A stretch of DNA of 43,628 nucleotides from Bacteroidales bacterium (GTDB taxonomy: Bacteria > Bacteroidota > Bacteroidia > Bacteroidales > Lentimicrobiaceae), in assembly GCA_016788045.1 (NCBI GenBank), contig JAEUTG010000030.1, forward strand, positions 1-43,628, in the 5' to 3' direction. Position numbers and translations under genes: made by a program. This document shows positions 7,698 to 15,098 of the stretch, piece by piece. The notes below the pieces were generated by a model, which saw nothing but the letters and a program-made list of their open reading frames with translations, did not search any database and was not told the DNA's origin. Position 1 is the first letter of the stretch. Each line of letters opens with the position of its first letter.

Positions 7698-8639
7698 TCA
7701 GGGAAGCGGCAGGAAGCTGGTACCCGTGTAGGTGCCGTTCTGCCAATCTACGCGGTAGTGGGTCGGGCAATCACCATTGGTTACCGGCTGGTTGTTGCTG
7801 TCGTATCCGAAAGTAATGGTTGCACTTTTTTCAACACCCGGGATCTGGTGAACCTTGATGCCACTTACCGGATTTCCATCGCAGACTTCCTTGTGCACAA
7901 CCGATTGATTGATCTGTGTGTAAAATTCTTCTCCGGCACGGTTGGTTCCCCAGACTACCAGGTTGCTGTAATCACCCGAGGTGCCAAAACCATCAACGGT
8001 CAGGACAATCTCACCCGGAGTGCCGGTATAGGTGCGCTGGCGGGCCACGTTCCACGAGCGGGTAGTGCCGTTGTCAAACAGAATGTCCATGTGACCACTG
8101 ACCCGGTGAACAACCGATGTTATTCCAAAATTTCCGAGCATGTAAACGAAACCACCGGTAACATTGGTAAAAGTCTTGTCGCTGTTGATCACGATGGTTT
8201 TTCCTGTGAGAACGCGGGTAACAGAGAAGTTGATGTATTTGACATTGACAGTGGCTCCAGGCATTCCCCAATGGGTACCGACCTGTTTTTTAATCTGCAC
8301 CTGTCCGGTCCTGAACTTCCGGCCATTACATGACAACCCGTTATAGGTAATGTAGATGGTTATCGTGTCATTAACTACCGATGTTGAGTCAACGGTGGCG
8401 TTGCATGGAAGGTTGTTGGTTGATTTGTAACTGCTGCCGTTATAGCTCAATACGTTTTCAACATCCTGCAGCGCATCGTTGGAAATTTCTTCAACAGTAA
8501 TTTCATCTTTCGACAGTTCAGTCATTGAGGATGAATCATTTTTCCCCTCTTCAAGGTTGTCCTTTTTACAGGAAGTGAGGGCCAGACCTGACAAAGCGAG
8601 AATGAAGGCTGCTGCGCGGATTGATTTAAGTGTTTTCAT
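7698..8639 (-). CDS. Lipoprotein of unknown function under a likely ECF-sigma promoter
   Basis: A 313-residue lipoprotein. I use the ATG at 8639 (MKTLKSIRAAA), which gives a clean signal peptide ending in LTSC (Cys24); the longer frame to 8708 would put 23 non-signal residues in front and run into the promoter element. After an acidic, Ser-rich linker (to ~60) comes a beta-rich region with paired cysteines (CNATVDS, LSCNGRK, KEVCDGN, NGDCPTH). No named family is recognised. It has its own terminator. A 36-base element upstream matches the one before fecR, so it is probably a separately transcribed member of the same ECF-sigma regulon. Function unknown; secreted or surface role inferred. Confidence 0.8.
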   Translation of the reverse strand: MKTLKSIRAAAFILALSGLALTSCKKDNLEEGKNDSSSMTELSKDEITVEEISNDALQDVENVLSYNGSSYKSTNNLPCNATVDSTSVVNDTITIYITYNGLSCNGRKFRTGQVQIKKQVGTHWGMPGATVNVKYINFSVTRVLTGKTIVINSDKTFTNVTGGFVYMLGNFGITSVVHRVSGHMDILFDNGTTRSWNVARQRTYTGTPGEIVLTVDGFGTSGDYSNLVVWGTNRAGEEFYTQINQSVVHKEVCDGNPVSGIKVHQIPGVEKSATITFGYDSNNQPVTNGDCPTHYRVDWQNGTYTGTSFLPLP

Positions 8640-8708
8640 GATAGTGAGATTGAGTTTGGTGTTTTTTTCTGTTGTTTCTTTGGTGCTAACCACTTTTCGG
8701 GGTTGCAT

Positions 8709-8744
8709 TAATATTACACATCAAACGTTGTTTACCCCTATGCG
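8709..8744 (-). promoter_or_regulatory. Putative ECF-sigma promoter, lipoprotein gene copy
   Basis: On the minus strand, GGGTAAAC (-35-like) is followed about 15 bases later by GTGTAATATTA (-10-like). The 36-base block matches 13418-13453 upstream of fecR at 30 of 36 positions with no gaps. It ends 69 bases before the ATG at 8639. Such a match between the anti-sigma operon and another gene is what an autoregulated ECF sigma factor would leave. Inference from two copies only. Confidence 0.6.
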
Positions 8745-8803
8745 AAAAGTGATTTTTTTCAGAAATGTTTTTAAGTAATTGGTATTCAATAAAATAAACA
8801 GTT

Positions 8804-9661
8804 CTAATCGTTTCCTTTAGTCAGAGGGACTATTGTTCTGGCTATGTCGGTTCTTGTGGTTACAGCGCAGGCACTGAAGTAGCCCCGGGCATTCCCGCTC
8901 AGGTTGGTAGGCAGATTGGCAGAAGCAGCGTTGAAAAGTCCTCCCTGCCAGTTGGTTTCCGAAAGCAAAGCCCTCAGGAAAGCAGCATGACTATCGGTGA
9001 TGGAAAAGCGTTTTTCCGTAATGTGCGTTCCCGGGGGGAACAGAACATTTTCGGATACCGGAGCAAAAACCTGGCTTACATCCAGCGTAGGCAGAGTGTA
9101 ATACAATAACCTGGCATGAGTCTCATGGTAGGGAAGGTTTTCATAGCCATTCACCATCGACCAGTCGAGCAGCACTTCATACATGGCCGGACGGTTTGCA
9201 TTGTAAGTGCTGGCAACCCACACCAACCTGAATAAACCGGTTGAACCATGTTTCACATAGCGCAGAAAAACAAACTCCCTTGCAACCGGCATGGCAGCTT
9301 TGGCGGTAATTACGTTATTCTCGTGGTTGATCAGCAGGGTATACGTTCGTAACTGTTTTCCTGCAAAACGGACTTTTGACCGATAGGTTCCCGGCTGACC
9401 GGGTTCCTCTTCAAATTTATAAAGTTCATCGGGCGCACTCACCAGAATCTCTGCACCACTCACCGTTTCAGGGTCGACTCCCGGGGCTTCGCTCACTTTT
9501 GTCAACCGGATTGTCTGATAGTCCGTTTCATTCGTGATCATGCCTTCCACAACGATGCTGTTGTCTGACAACGCTTTTTCATCCCAGTCGTTCTGTTCTT
9601 CACAGCCAGGCAACGCGATTCCGGTTAAAAGCAGGTACAGCAGAATTTTTCGTCTATTCAT
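8804..9661 (-). CDS. DUF4249 lipoprotein, partner of the adjacent TonB receptor
   Basis: A 285-residue lipoprotein with signal peptide ending LPGC (Cys20). The start of the mature part, NSIVVEGMITNETDYQTIRLTK followed by GAEILVSAPDE and a Tyr-rich Ig-like fold, is typical of DUF4249. Family members lie directly after FecA/STN-type TonB receptors in Bacteroidota and are thought to be surface or periplasmic partners of the receptor, comparable in position to SusD. Only 15 bases separate it from the receptor stop at 9677, so it is the last gene of the sigma/anti-sigma/receptor operon. Ligand unknown. Confidence 0.85.
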   Translation of the reverse strand: MNRRKILLYLLLTGIALPGCEEQNDWDEKALSDNSIVVEGMITNETDYQTIRLTKVSEAPGVDPETVSGAEILVSAPDELYKFEEEPGQPGTYRSKVRFAGKQLRTYTLLINHENNVITAKAAMPVAREFVFLRYVKHGSTGLFRLVWVASTYNANRPAMYEVLLDWSMVNGYENLPYHETHARLLYYTLPTLDVSQVFAPVSENVLFPPGTHITEKRFSITDSHAAFLRALLSETNWQGGLFNAASANLPTNLSGNARGYFSACAVTTRTDIARTIVPLTKGND

Positions 9662-9676
9662 GGAAAATCCTTTTAA

Positions 9677-12340
9677 TCAGAATCTGAATGTATAGTTTAA
9701 AGAGGGTATCATGCCGGCTACCGATATGCTGGTAGGGATGACTTCATAAGTGCCGTCAAGATCAGCGGGTACGACAAACTCCCCCTTGTCGTTCATGATT
9801 TTATTGAAGGCAAAGGCAAACGGGTTTTTATGTGCATAAAGATTGTAAAACGAAAGCACAATGTTGTGTTTATACCTGTTATCCGGTTTATTCAGCCTGA
9901 AACTGAATGAAACATCCATGCGGTGGTAGTCGGGCAAACGGCTGTTGTTTTTTGCACCATAAACCGGAACAGTGTAACCATTGAAAGTTATAAAACCAGT
10001 TGGAGCTGTGTATGCAGATCCGCTCATATAAAACCACGAACCGGAAACATCGATAAAGCCGGCAGACTTCCAGGTAAAGCTGGTAAACAGGCTGTGCGGC
10101 CGGTCGTAGATGGCCGGGAACTCAAGCCCGTTGTTCAGGTCATTGATGGTTTTCAACACCCTTGAGTAAGCGTAACCCACCCATCCGGTGAGCCTGCCAC
10201 TGGATTTCTTCATCAGCAGCTCGATCCCATATGAACGGGCAGTTCCGAAGCGGAGTTCACCCTCAATAAATGGGTTGTAGAGCATGTTGGCATGATCTTT
10301 ATAATCAATCTGGTTGTGAAATTTTTTATAGAAAGCCTCCACACTCAGTTGTACAGGGTTCCTGTTGAATCTGGTCAGGAAACCTGCAGTAAACTGATCG
10401 GCGGTCTGAGGCCGGATGTTAGGTCCGGAAGGTGCCCACACTTCAAGGGAAGTAAACGGGCTCGTTGAGTTCGACAACATCTGAAGGTACTGGGCCGTGC
10501 GTGTATATCCGGCGGTCAGGGTTGATTCCCTTCCGATTCTCCAGGCGATGCTCAGGCGTGGTTCAGGGCGGTAGTAGGGGGTGAAATAGCTTCCTTTGCT
10601 AACACTTACCGTGTCAATAACCTGATAAGCAGCATCGTAGAAATAAACAGTCGCCGGACCGGTGTTTCGCCAGGAGCTCAGCCTCAACCCATATTTCAGC
10701 AACAGGCGGTCGCCGATCATCTGATCGTTGCTCAGGTAGAGCGATACACCCAATGAATTGTATTCCGGAATCACCGGTGCACTCTTCTGGGTGTTTTCAT
10801 CAGAAAAATGCACATTCCCCGGATTTGAATGGTGCCCGCTGATTTCAGCCCCGCCCCTGAAGGTATTGGCCGGATTCATGTAAAAGGTAAAATCGGTCTT
10901 AACTGTTCGGTTGCGTACCGACGAAAGCCAGTAATCATCCTGCTCTCTTGAAATATAGAGGTAATAGTTATACTTGCTGAAAACTGCCGTGGTATTGGAA
11001 AACAACCGGTTGCTGAAAAGGTGGTTCCAGCGGAGTGTGCCCGTGGTGTTGTCCCAGCTGATGCCAAAGGTGTTTACCGAAGAATTGGTGATCCTGCTGA
11101 AGTCATCCTTTCCGGTGAAACCGGTGAGAAACAACCGGTTTTTTTCATTGATCCGGATATTTAACTTAGCGTTGAGGTCGTAAAAATCGATGGTGATGGA
11201 CTTATTCAGGATTTTTTCGCTGTTAAGCCAGTTCAGGTTCGATTTTCTGGCCGACAGAATAAAAGAGCTTTTCTCTTTCATGATCGGCCCTTCAACCGTG
11301 AGATCAGAAGTAAAAATACCCAGATTTCCCGAAAATCCCAGCCGGTTCAGGTTTCCGTCGCGGGCCCTGATGTCGATCACCGATGATAGCCGTCCACCGT
11401 AAGAGGCAGGAAAATCACCCTTAAAAGCCCTCACATCCTTGATGGCATCGGGTGCCAGGGCGGAGAAGAACCCGAAAAGGTGGGCCGGATTGAAAATCGG
11501 GGCCTCATCGATGAGCATGAGGTTCTGGTCGTTGTTACCGCCCCTTACATAATAGAAGGATGACCCGTCACCGAAGGAATTGATACCCGGTACAGCCTGT
11601 AATGAGCGGATAACATCAATGTTGCCGGCAAAACCGGCCATCCGCTTCAGGGCAGCAGCCGTCAACCTCACTTCTCCCGCATTTCCGGCGGTGATTTCCT
11701 TGTCATCAAACCCTCCTTTAATCTCAACCGCTTTCATGTCGATTCCGGTTTCATTGAGTTTTATGTTCAGGCTCCTGTTTTTGTCAAGGTTAACGGCAAG
11801 GGTGGATGCTGCATAACCCAGCAGGGAGAAGGTGATCTCGTACCTGCCTTCCGGCAGTGTTACCGAAAAGAACCCATAGGCGTTGGTAGTGGTGCCGCTA
11901 TAACTTTTTTTATCATAAACATTAGCCCCAATCAGCGCTTCCCCTGTCCGTTCATCCCTCAGAAAACCGCTCAGCGTATATTTCTGAATCAATGCTGTAC
12001 CGCTATCCGCTTTTAATGTCTTTCCTGGTTTCAGAATCACCTGTTGCTCACGCTGTATTCGGGTAATGTTCAGGGGGCTCAGGATATCATCCAGAATGGT
12101 TTCAATGGTTTTTCCGCTGGCTTTATAGGTAATTTTACTGTCGGGGGGCAAACTCCCCGGATTGTAGGAGAACAGGATTCCTGACTGCCGGCTGAGCTCC
12201 CTGAGAACCTCCTCCAGTGGCGTATTGTTGAATTCTACCGATATTTTCTGCTTTAATTGCTGGGCATGGAGAGGCCTGACAGAAGCCATAACCAGGCCCG
12301 TCGCCAGGATCATTCTGAAGAGTAGCTTTAAATAGCTCAA
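9677..12340 (-). CDS. FecA-like TonB receptor with STN signalling domain
   Basis: An 887-residue outer-membrane receptor. Signal peptide about 1-26. An STN (secretin/TonB short N-terminal) domain at ~31-103 (ISVEFNNTPLEEVLRELSRQSGILFSYN) is the part that touches FecR to pass the ligand signal. Residues ~120-197 are a carboxypeptidase-regulatory-like domain, ~225-326 the plug (FYYVRGGNNDQNLMLIDEAP, GGRLSSVIDIRARDG), then the barrel ending in LNYTFRF with a terminal Phe as usual. The first usable codon is a TTG at 12340, as an in-frame TAA lies five codons upstream; the ATG at 12313 would leave a signal peptide lacking basic residues. It lies 38 bases after fecR. The ligand cannot be deduced. 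Confidence 0.93.
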   Translation of the reverse strand: MSYLKLLFRMILATGLVMASVRPLHAQQLKQKISVEFNNTPLEEVLRELSRQSGILFSYNPGSLPPDSKITYKASGKTIETILDDILSPLNITRIQREQQVILKPGKTLKADSGTALIQKYTLSGFLRDERTGEALIGANVYDKKSYSGTTTNAYGFFSVTLPEGRYEITFSLLGYAASTLAVNLDKNRSLNIKLNETGIDMKAVEIKGGFDDKEITAGNAGEVRLTAAALKRMAGFAGNIDVIRSLQAVPGINSFGDGSSFYYVRGGNNDQNLMLIDEAPIFNPAHLFGFFSALAPDAIKDVRAFKGDFPASYGGRLSSVIDIRARDGNLNRLGFSGNLGIFTSDLTVEGPIMKEKSSFILSARKSNLNWLNSEKILNKSITIDFYDLNAKLNIRINEKNRLFLTGFTGKDDFSRITNSSVNTFGISWDNTTGTLRWNHLFSNRLFSNTTAVFSKYNYYLYISREQDDYWLSSVRNRTVKTDFTFYMNPANTFRGGAEISGHHSNPGNVHFSDENTQKSAPVIPEYNSLGVSLYLSNDQMIGDRLLLKYGLRLSSWRNTGPATVYFYDAAYQVIDTVSVSKGSYFTPYYRPEPRLSIAWRIGRESTLTAGYTRTAQYLQMLSNSTSPFTSLEVWAPSGPNIRPQTADQFTAGFLTRFNRNPVQLSVEAFYKKFHNQIDYKDHANMLYNPFIEGELRFGTARSYGIELLMKKSSGRLTGWVGYAYSRVLKTINDLNNGLEFPAIYDRPHSLFTSFTWKSAGFIDVSGSWFYMSGSAYTAPTGFITFNGYTVPVYGAKNNSRLPDYHRMDVSFSFRLNKPDNRYKHNIVLSFYNLYAHKNPFAFAFNKIMNDKGEFVVPADLDGTYEVIPTSISVAGMIPSLNYTFRF

Positions 12341-12378
12341 ACTGCTTTTCAGTTAAGGTTTTTTGATTAAGCCTGCAA

Positions 12379-13404
12379 TCAGTTGTCTGTGCATCCTGCG
12401 CCACTGATGAGAATCAACTCGTCTTTTGTTGTAACCGTCAGATCAAGGGTTGCTGCAACAACACTGAGCACCGACTCAAGTGACTGACCCTCAAAGGTGG
12501 CTGTAAGGGCACAATGCTTAAGGTTCTGCCGCTCAATGCTGATTTTTTTATTGTAAACTTTTTCAAGCGTCCTGCAGACTGCCTCCAGTCCGGTATTGTT
12601 AAATTCGAGCTTTCCGGTTACCCAGGCATTATAGTTCGGATCGTCGTTGGGTAAGGTAACGATCTCTCCTGTTGCGGCATCCAAAGTGCCCTTTTCTCCC
12701 GGAATCAGAATTTTGTTGTGCTGCTCATTACTCTTAAAATACAGCGAAACACTGCCGGAAGTAAGAACGACACTCACTTTGTTTTTACCGGCCTTGGTAT
12801 TGACATTGAACCGGGTTCCCAGTACCCTGATGCGTGCGTCTCCTCCTGAAACGATGAAGGGTTGGGATGGGTTGTACTGAACTGAAAAACTGGCTTCTCC
12901 GTTCAGGGTAACTTCCCGTGTGTCCTCATCGAATGCTTCAGGATATTCAATGGATGAACCCTGAAGCAGAATAACCAGACTTCCGTCAGGAAGCGTTGTT
13001 TCCAGCTTCCCGTGATCGGCTGTAAGCTTTGTTGTGCCTTGAAAATTGAGAAGGTAAACTGCACCCATGACCAATGCCAGAACAGCGATGGCTGCCGCAG
13101 AAATCCAGGCGACCCGAAGCTTGATCAGCCTCCCTGAACCTGGTGTGGCTGACTTCTGGTTTTGAGATGGCTGTGATTCGCTTAGCCTTTGTTCCACTGC
13201 TTTCCATTCCCTGTCAATGTCAAGGGTTGCCCCCATCACCTCCTTACCGGTAAGCAGCCAGGTCTGATAGAACGATTCAAATATTGCAAGGTTTGCTTCA
13301 TCCTCTGTGATCCAACCCGAAAGCTCTGCTACCTCATCAGGACTTGCTTCTCCGGATAAGTAGTTGGTAATCAAACCTTCGTAATATGTTGTTGGCTCTT
13401 TCAT
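12379..13404 (-). CDS. FecR-family anti-sigma factor
   Basis: A 341-residue inner-membrane regulator. The cytoplasmic N-terminus (~1-70, YLSGEASPDEVAELSGWI) resembles the FecR sigma-binding region. One membrane helix lies at about 98-120. The periplasmic FecR domain follows (~125-225, LPDGSLVILLQGSSIEYP and RVLGTRFNVN), then a DUF4974 C-terminal domain (~258-335, LEFNNTGLEAVCRTLEKVY), which is STN-like and is the Bacteroidota signature. It holds the adjacent sigma factor inactive until the receptor signals. It is 59 bases downstream of the sigma gene and has its own putative ECF promoter 13 bases before the ATG. Confidence 0.93.
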   Translation of the reverse strand: MKEPTTYYEGLITNYLSGEASPDEVAELSGWITEDEANLAIFESFYQTWLLTGKEVMGATLDIDREWKAVEQRLSESQPSQNQKSATPGSGRLIKLRVAWISAAAIAVLALVMGAVYLLNFQGTTKLTADHGKLETTLPDGSLVILLQGSSIEYPEAFDEDTREVTLNGEASFSVQYNPSQPFIVSGGDARIRVLGTRFNVNTKAGKNKVSVVLTSGSVSLYFKSNEQHNKILIPGEKGTLDAATGEIVTLPNDDPNYNAWVTGKLEFNNTGLEAVCRTLEKVYNKKISIERQNLKHCALTATFEGQSLESVLSVVAATLDLTVTTKDELILISGAGCTDN

Positions 13405-13417
13405 GATGGTTTCCTGG

Positions 13418-13453
13418 TAATATTACACTTGAAATGTGGTTTACCCTTATTCG
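13418..13453 (-). promoter_or_regulatory. Putative ECF-sigma promoter upstream of fecR
   Basis: Minus-strand GGGTAAAC ... GTGTAATATTA, in the sigma-fecR gap, ending 13 bases before the fecR ATG. It is 30/36 identical to 8709-8744. Its position suggests that the sigma factor drives fecR and the receptor genes, which gives simultaneous positive (receptor) and negative (anti-sigma) output. The short leader would be about five to eight bases. Confidence 0.6.
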
Positions 13454-13463
13454 TTCTCATTTT

Positions 13464-14027
13464 TTAATTCTTTGTCATCAAAAGCCTTGCTAAGGCTACT
13501 AGTACAATCCACAGGCTGAGGTAACCCGACAGCTTAAGCCGCAGGTGTTGCAAGGCTTTCGACATCTGGGCCTCAACCGTTTTTACGGATATTCCCAGTT
13601 TGTCGGCTATCTGCTGATACCTGAGATTCTCATATCGGTTCAACAAAAAGATCTCCCGGCATTTATCGGGAAGTTCTCCGATCGCAATGTCAATTTCCTG
13701 CCTGAGTTCTTTTTCGACCAGGAGATCGGCATTGACGTTCGACACCGGTTCTGTCAGTTTTTCAGCTTCCAGCAGGTTCTTGTCGAATTTTCGGTTATCA
13801 CGCAGATAATTGTAACATTTATTGTGGATAGCAGTAATCAGGTATGATTTAACAGATCTTCCCGGATCAATGCCTGCTCGTTTCTCCCAGAGGCTGATAA
13901 ACGATTCCTGAACAATTTCTTTGGCAATGTCATGGTCTTTTACATATTTCCACGCCATAAAACACAGCCCCTTGAACTCTTCCCGGAAGAGTTTTTCGAA
14001 ACCGGCTTTGTCAAATTGTTGCATCAT
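13464..14027 (-). CDS. RNA polymerase ECF sigma factor, FecI-like
   Basis: A 187-residue sigma-70 family protein. Region 2 spans ~10-75 (FKGLCFMAWKYVKDHDIAKEIVQESFISLWEKR) and region 4 ~115-170 (LPDKCREIFLLNRYENLRYQQIADKLGISVKTVEAQMSKAL as a helix-turn-helix). A hydrophobic C-terminal tail (LSLWIVLVALARLL, ~169-182) is longer than in classic FecI and might reach the membrane. The two ATGs at 14027 and 14024 are both possible. It heads the gene order sigma, FecR, TonB receptor, DUF4249. It directs polymerase to the promoters of its receptor system once FecR is released. Confidence 0.93.
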   Translation of the reverse strand: MMQQFDKAGFEKLFREEFKGLCFMAWKYVKDHDIAKEIVQESFISLWEKRAGIDPGRSVKSYLITAIHNKCYNYLRDNRKFDKNLLEAEKLTEPVSNVNADLLVEKELRQEIDIAIGELPDKCREIFLLNRYENLRYQQIADKLGISVKTVEAQMSKALQHLRLKLSGYLSLWIVLVALARLLMTKN

Positions 14028-14460
14028 AGGAACCTGTTGCGAATGATCGGGATGAAGCCGTCTGATTTTGCTGCTGTTTTTGGCAGGCGTTTTAACAATG
14101 CCTGTTATTTATTGTTTGAAAGATTTTAAGTAACCTTTGCAACGAAAAAAAATCGGTATAACCTCAAAACAAAAATCACTGGTGTTCAGGGAAAATAATT
14201 GGTTTCCTTTGAACTGATTGATAATACTGGATTACAGCCATTATTCAAAGCAGGTAAATTGCTTTCTTTTTTTGACACCAACACACGAAATCACCAACTT
14301 ATTTATTTGGTTTAGAGCGATTCCTGCCTGACTGCCTCAAGCCTGCCTGTATGCTCAGGCAGACAAGCCTGCCTGTAAGCTCAGGCAGACAAGTTGGTGG
14401 CTTGGGGTTTTGGTGTCCAGATTTCTTTTACTTTAACCGGACAATAATGCACAAAAATAT
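14028..14460. other. Intergenic region with two repeat families
   Basis: A 433-base spacer between the divergent sigma factor and nitroreductase genes. It holds the inverted-repeat element 14273-14418 described separately. No gene, tRNA or recognisable riboswitch is visible. Both divergent genes must be transcribed from here, but no TTTG/TAnnTTTG promoter pair stands out. Confidence 0.5.
14273..14418. repeat. 146-bp inverted-repeat (MITE-like) element with internal palindromic tandem
   Basis: The left arm 14273-14300 and right arm 14391-14418 are 28-base inverted repeats identical at 22 positions, both made of the TTGGTG-type motif (GACACCAA...CACCAACTT). Between them lie two tandem 26-base copies (14339-14364 and 14365-14390) differing at one base, each able to form a CTGCCTG/CAGGCAG hairpin. 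The arrangement resembles a non-autonomous mobile element, but no target-site duplication was identified. Confidence 0.55.
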
Positions 14461-15027
14461 ATGTTTTTTTCTGAACTGATTCTTTCGCGCCAGAGTGTAC
14501 GCAGGTACGCCCCCAAAGCTGTAGAAGATTCGCTGATTCTTCAGTGCCTTGAAGCTGCCCGCCTGGCTCCTTCAGCCAGTAACTCCCAGCCATGGCATTT
14601 TATTGTCGTCAATCAGGAACCCCTGAGAACCGAAGTGGCGAAAGCGACCTTCAGCGACATACAGCTAATCAACAAATTTACACTCACCGCCCCGGTAATG
14701 GTGGTGATGGTCATGGGAAAAGCCAGACTGATTACCCGTCTGGCAATGCTTGTCAAACATAAGGAATGGCCGCTGATCGACATCGGGATCGCCGCGGAGC
14801 ATTTCTGCCTCCAGGCCGCTGAACTCGGGCTGGGAACCTGTATGATTGGCTGGTTCGATGAGAAGAAACTGCAGAAACTGCTGAACATCCCATCCGCAAA
14901 GTCAATCGGGCTCGTCATCAGTGCGGGATATCCGGAGGAAGGGTATAAACTCCGCACCAAGGTCAGGAAATTACCGGAGGAAATGGCCTCGTGGAATACC
15001 TATCCGGCAAAAAACAATAACGGTTAA
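14461..15027 (+). CDS. Nitroreductase family flavoprotein
   Basis: A 188-residue FMN-dependent oxidoreductase of the nitroreductase superfamily. The N-terminal SRQSVRRYAPKAV (~9-21) and LAPSASNSQPWHF (~36-48) supply FMN phosphate and ring contacts. GLGTCMIGW (~120) and AGYPEEGY (~160) are the other usual landmarks. Length is typical of the short single-domain members. Such enzymes reduce quinones, nitro compounds or enones with NAD(P)H; the natural substrate is unknown. It stands alone, divergent from the sigma factor and convergent with gcvP. Cytoplasmic: no signal peptide. Confidence 0.9.
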   Translation: MFFSELILSRQSVRRYAPKAVEDSLILQCLEAARLAPSASNSQPWHFIVVNQEPLRTEVAKATFSDIQLINKFTLTAPVMVVMVMGKARLITRLAMLVKHKEWPLIDIGIAAEHFCLQAAELGLGTCMIGWFDEKKLQKLLNIPSAKSIGLVISAGYPEEGYKLRTKVRKLPEEMASWNTYPAKNNNG

Positions 15028-15098
15028 CTCCTCAGCCTTTCCAGACCTTGAAGTTAACCGCTGAATGTTCTGTCAGAATAGCAGAATGCTGATGAGGT

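Noticed and set aside
8479..8778. 99-codon plus-strand frame antisense to the lipoprotein start
   Set aside because: It overlaps the signal-peptide coding region and the conserved ECF promoter element on the other strand and has no domain content.
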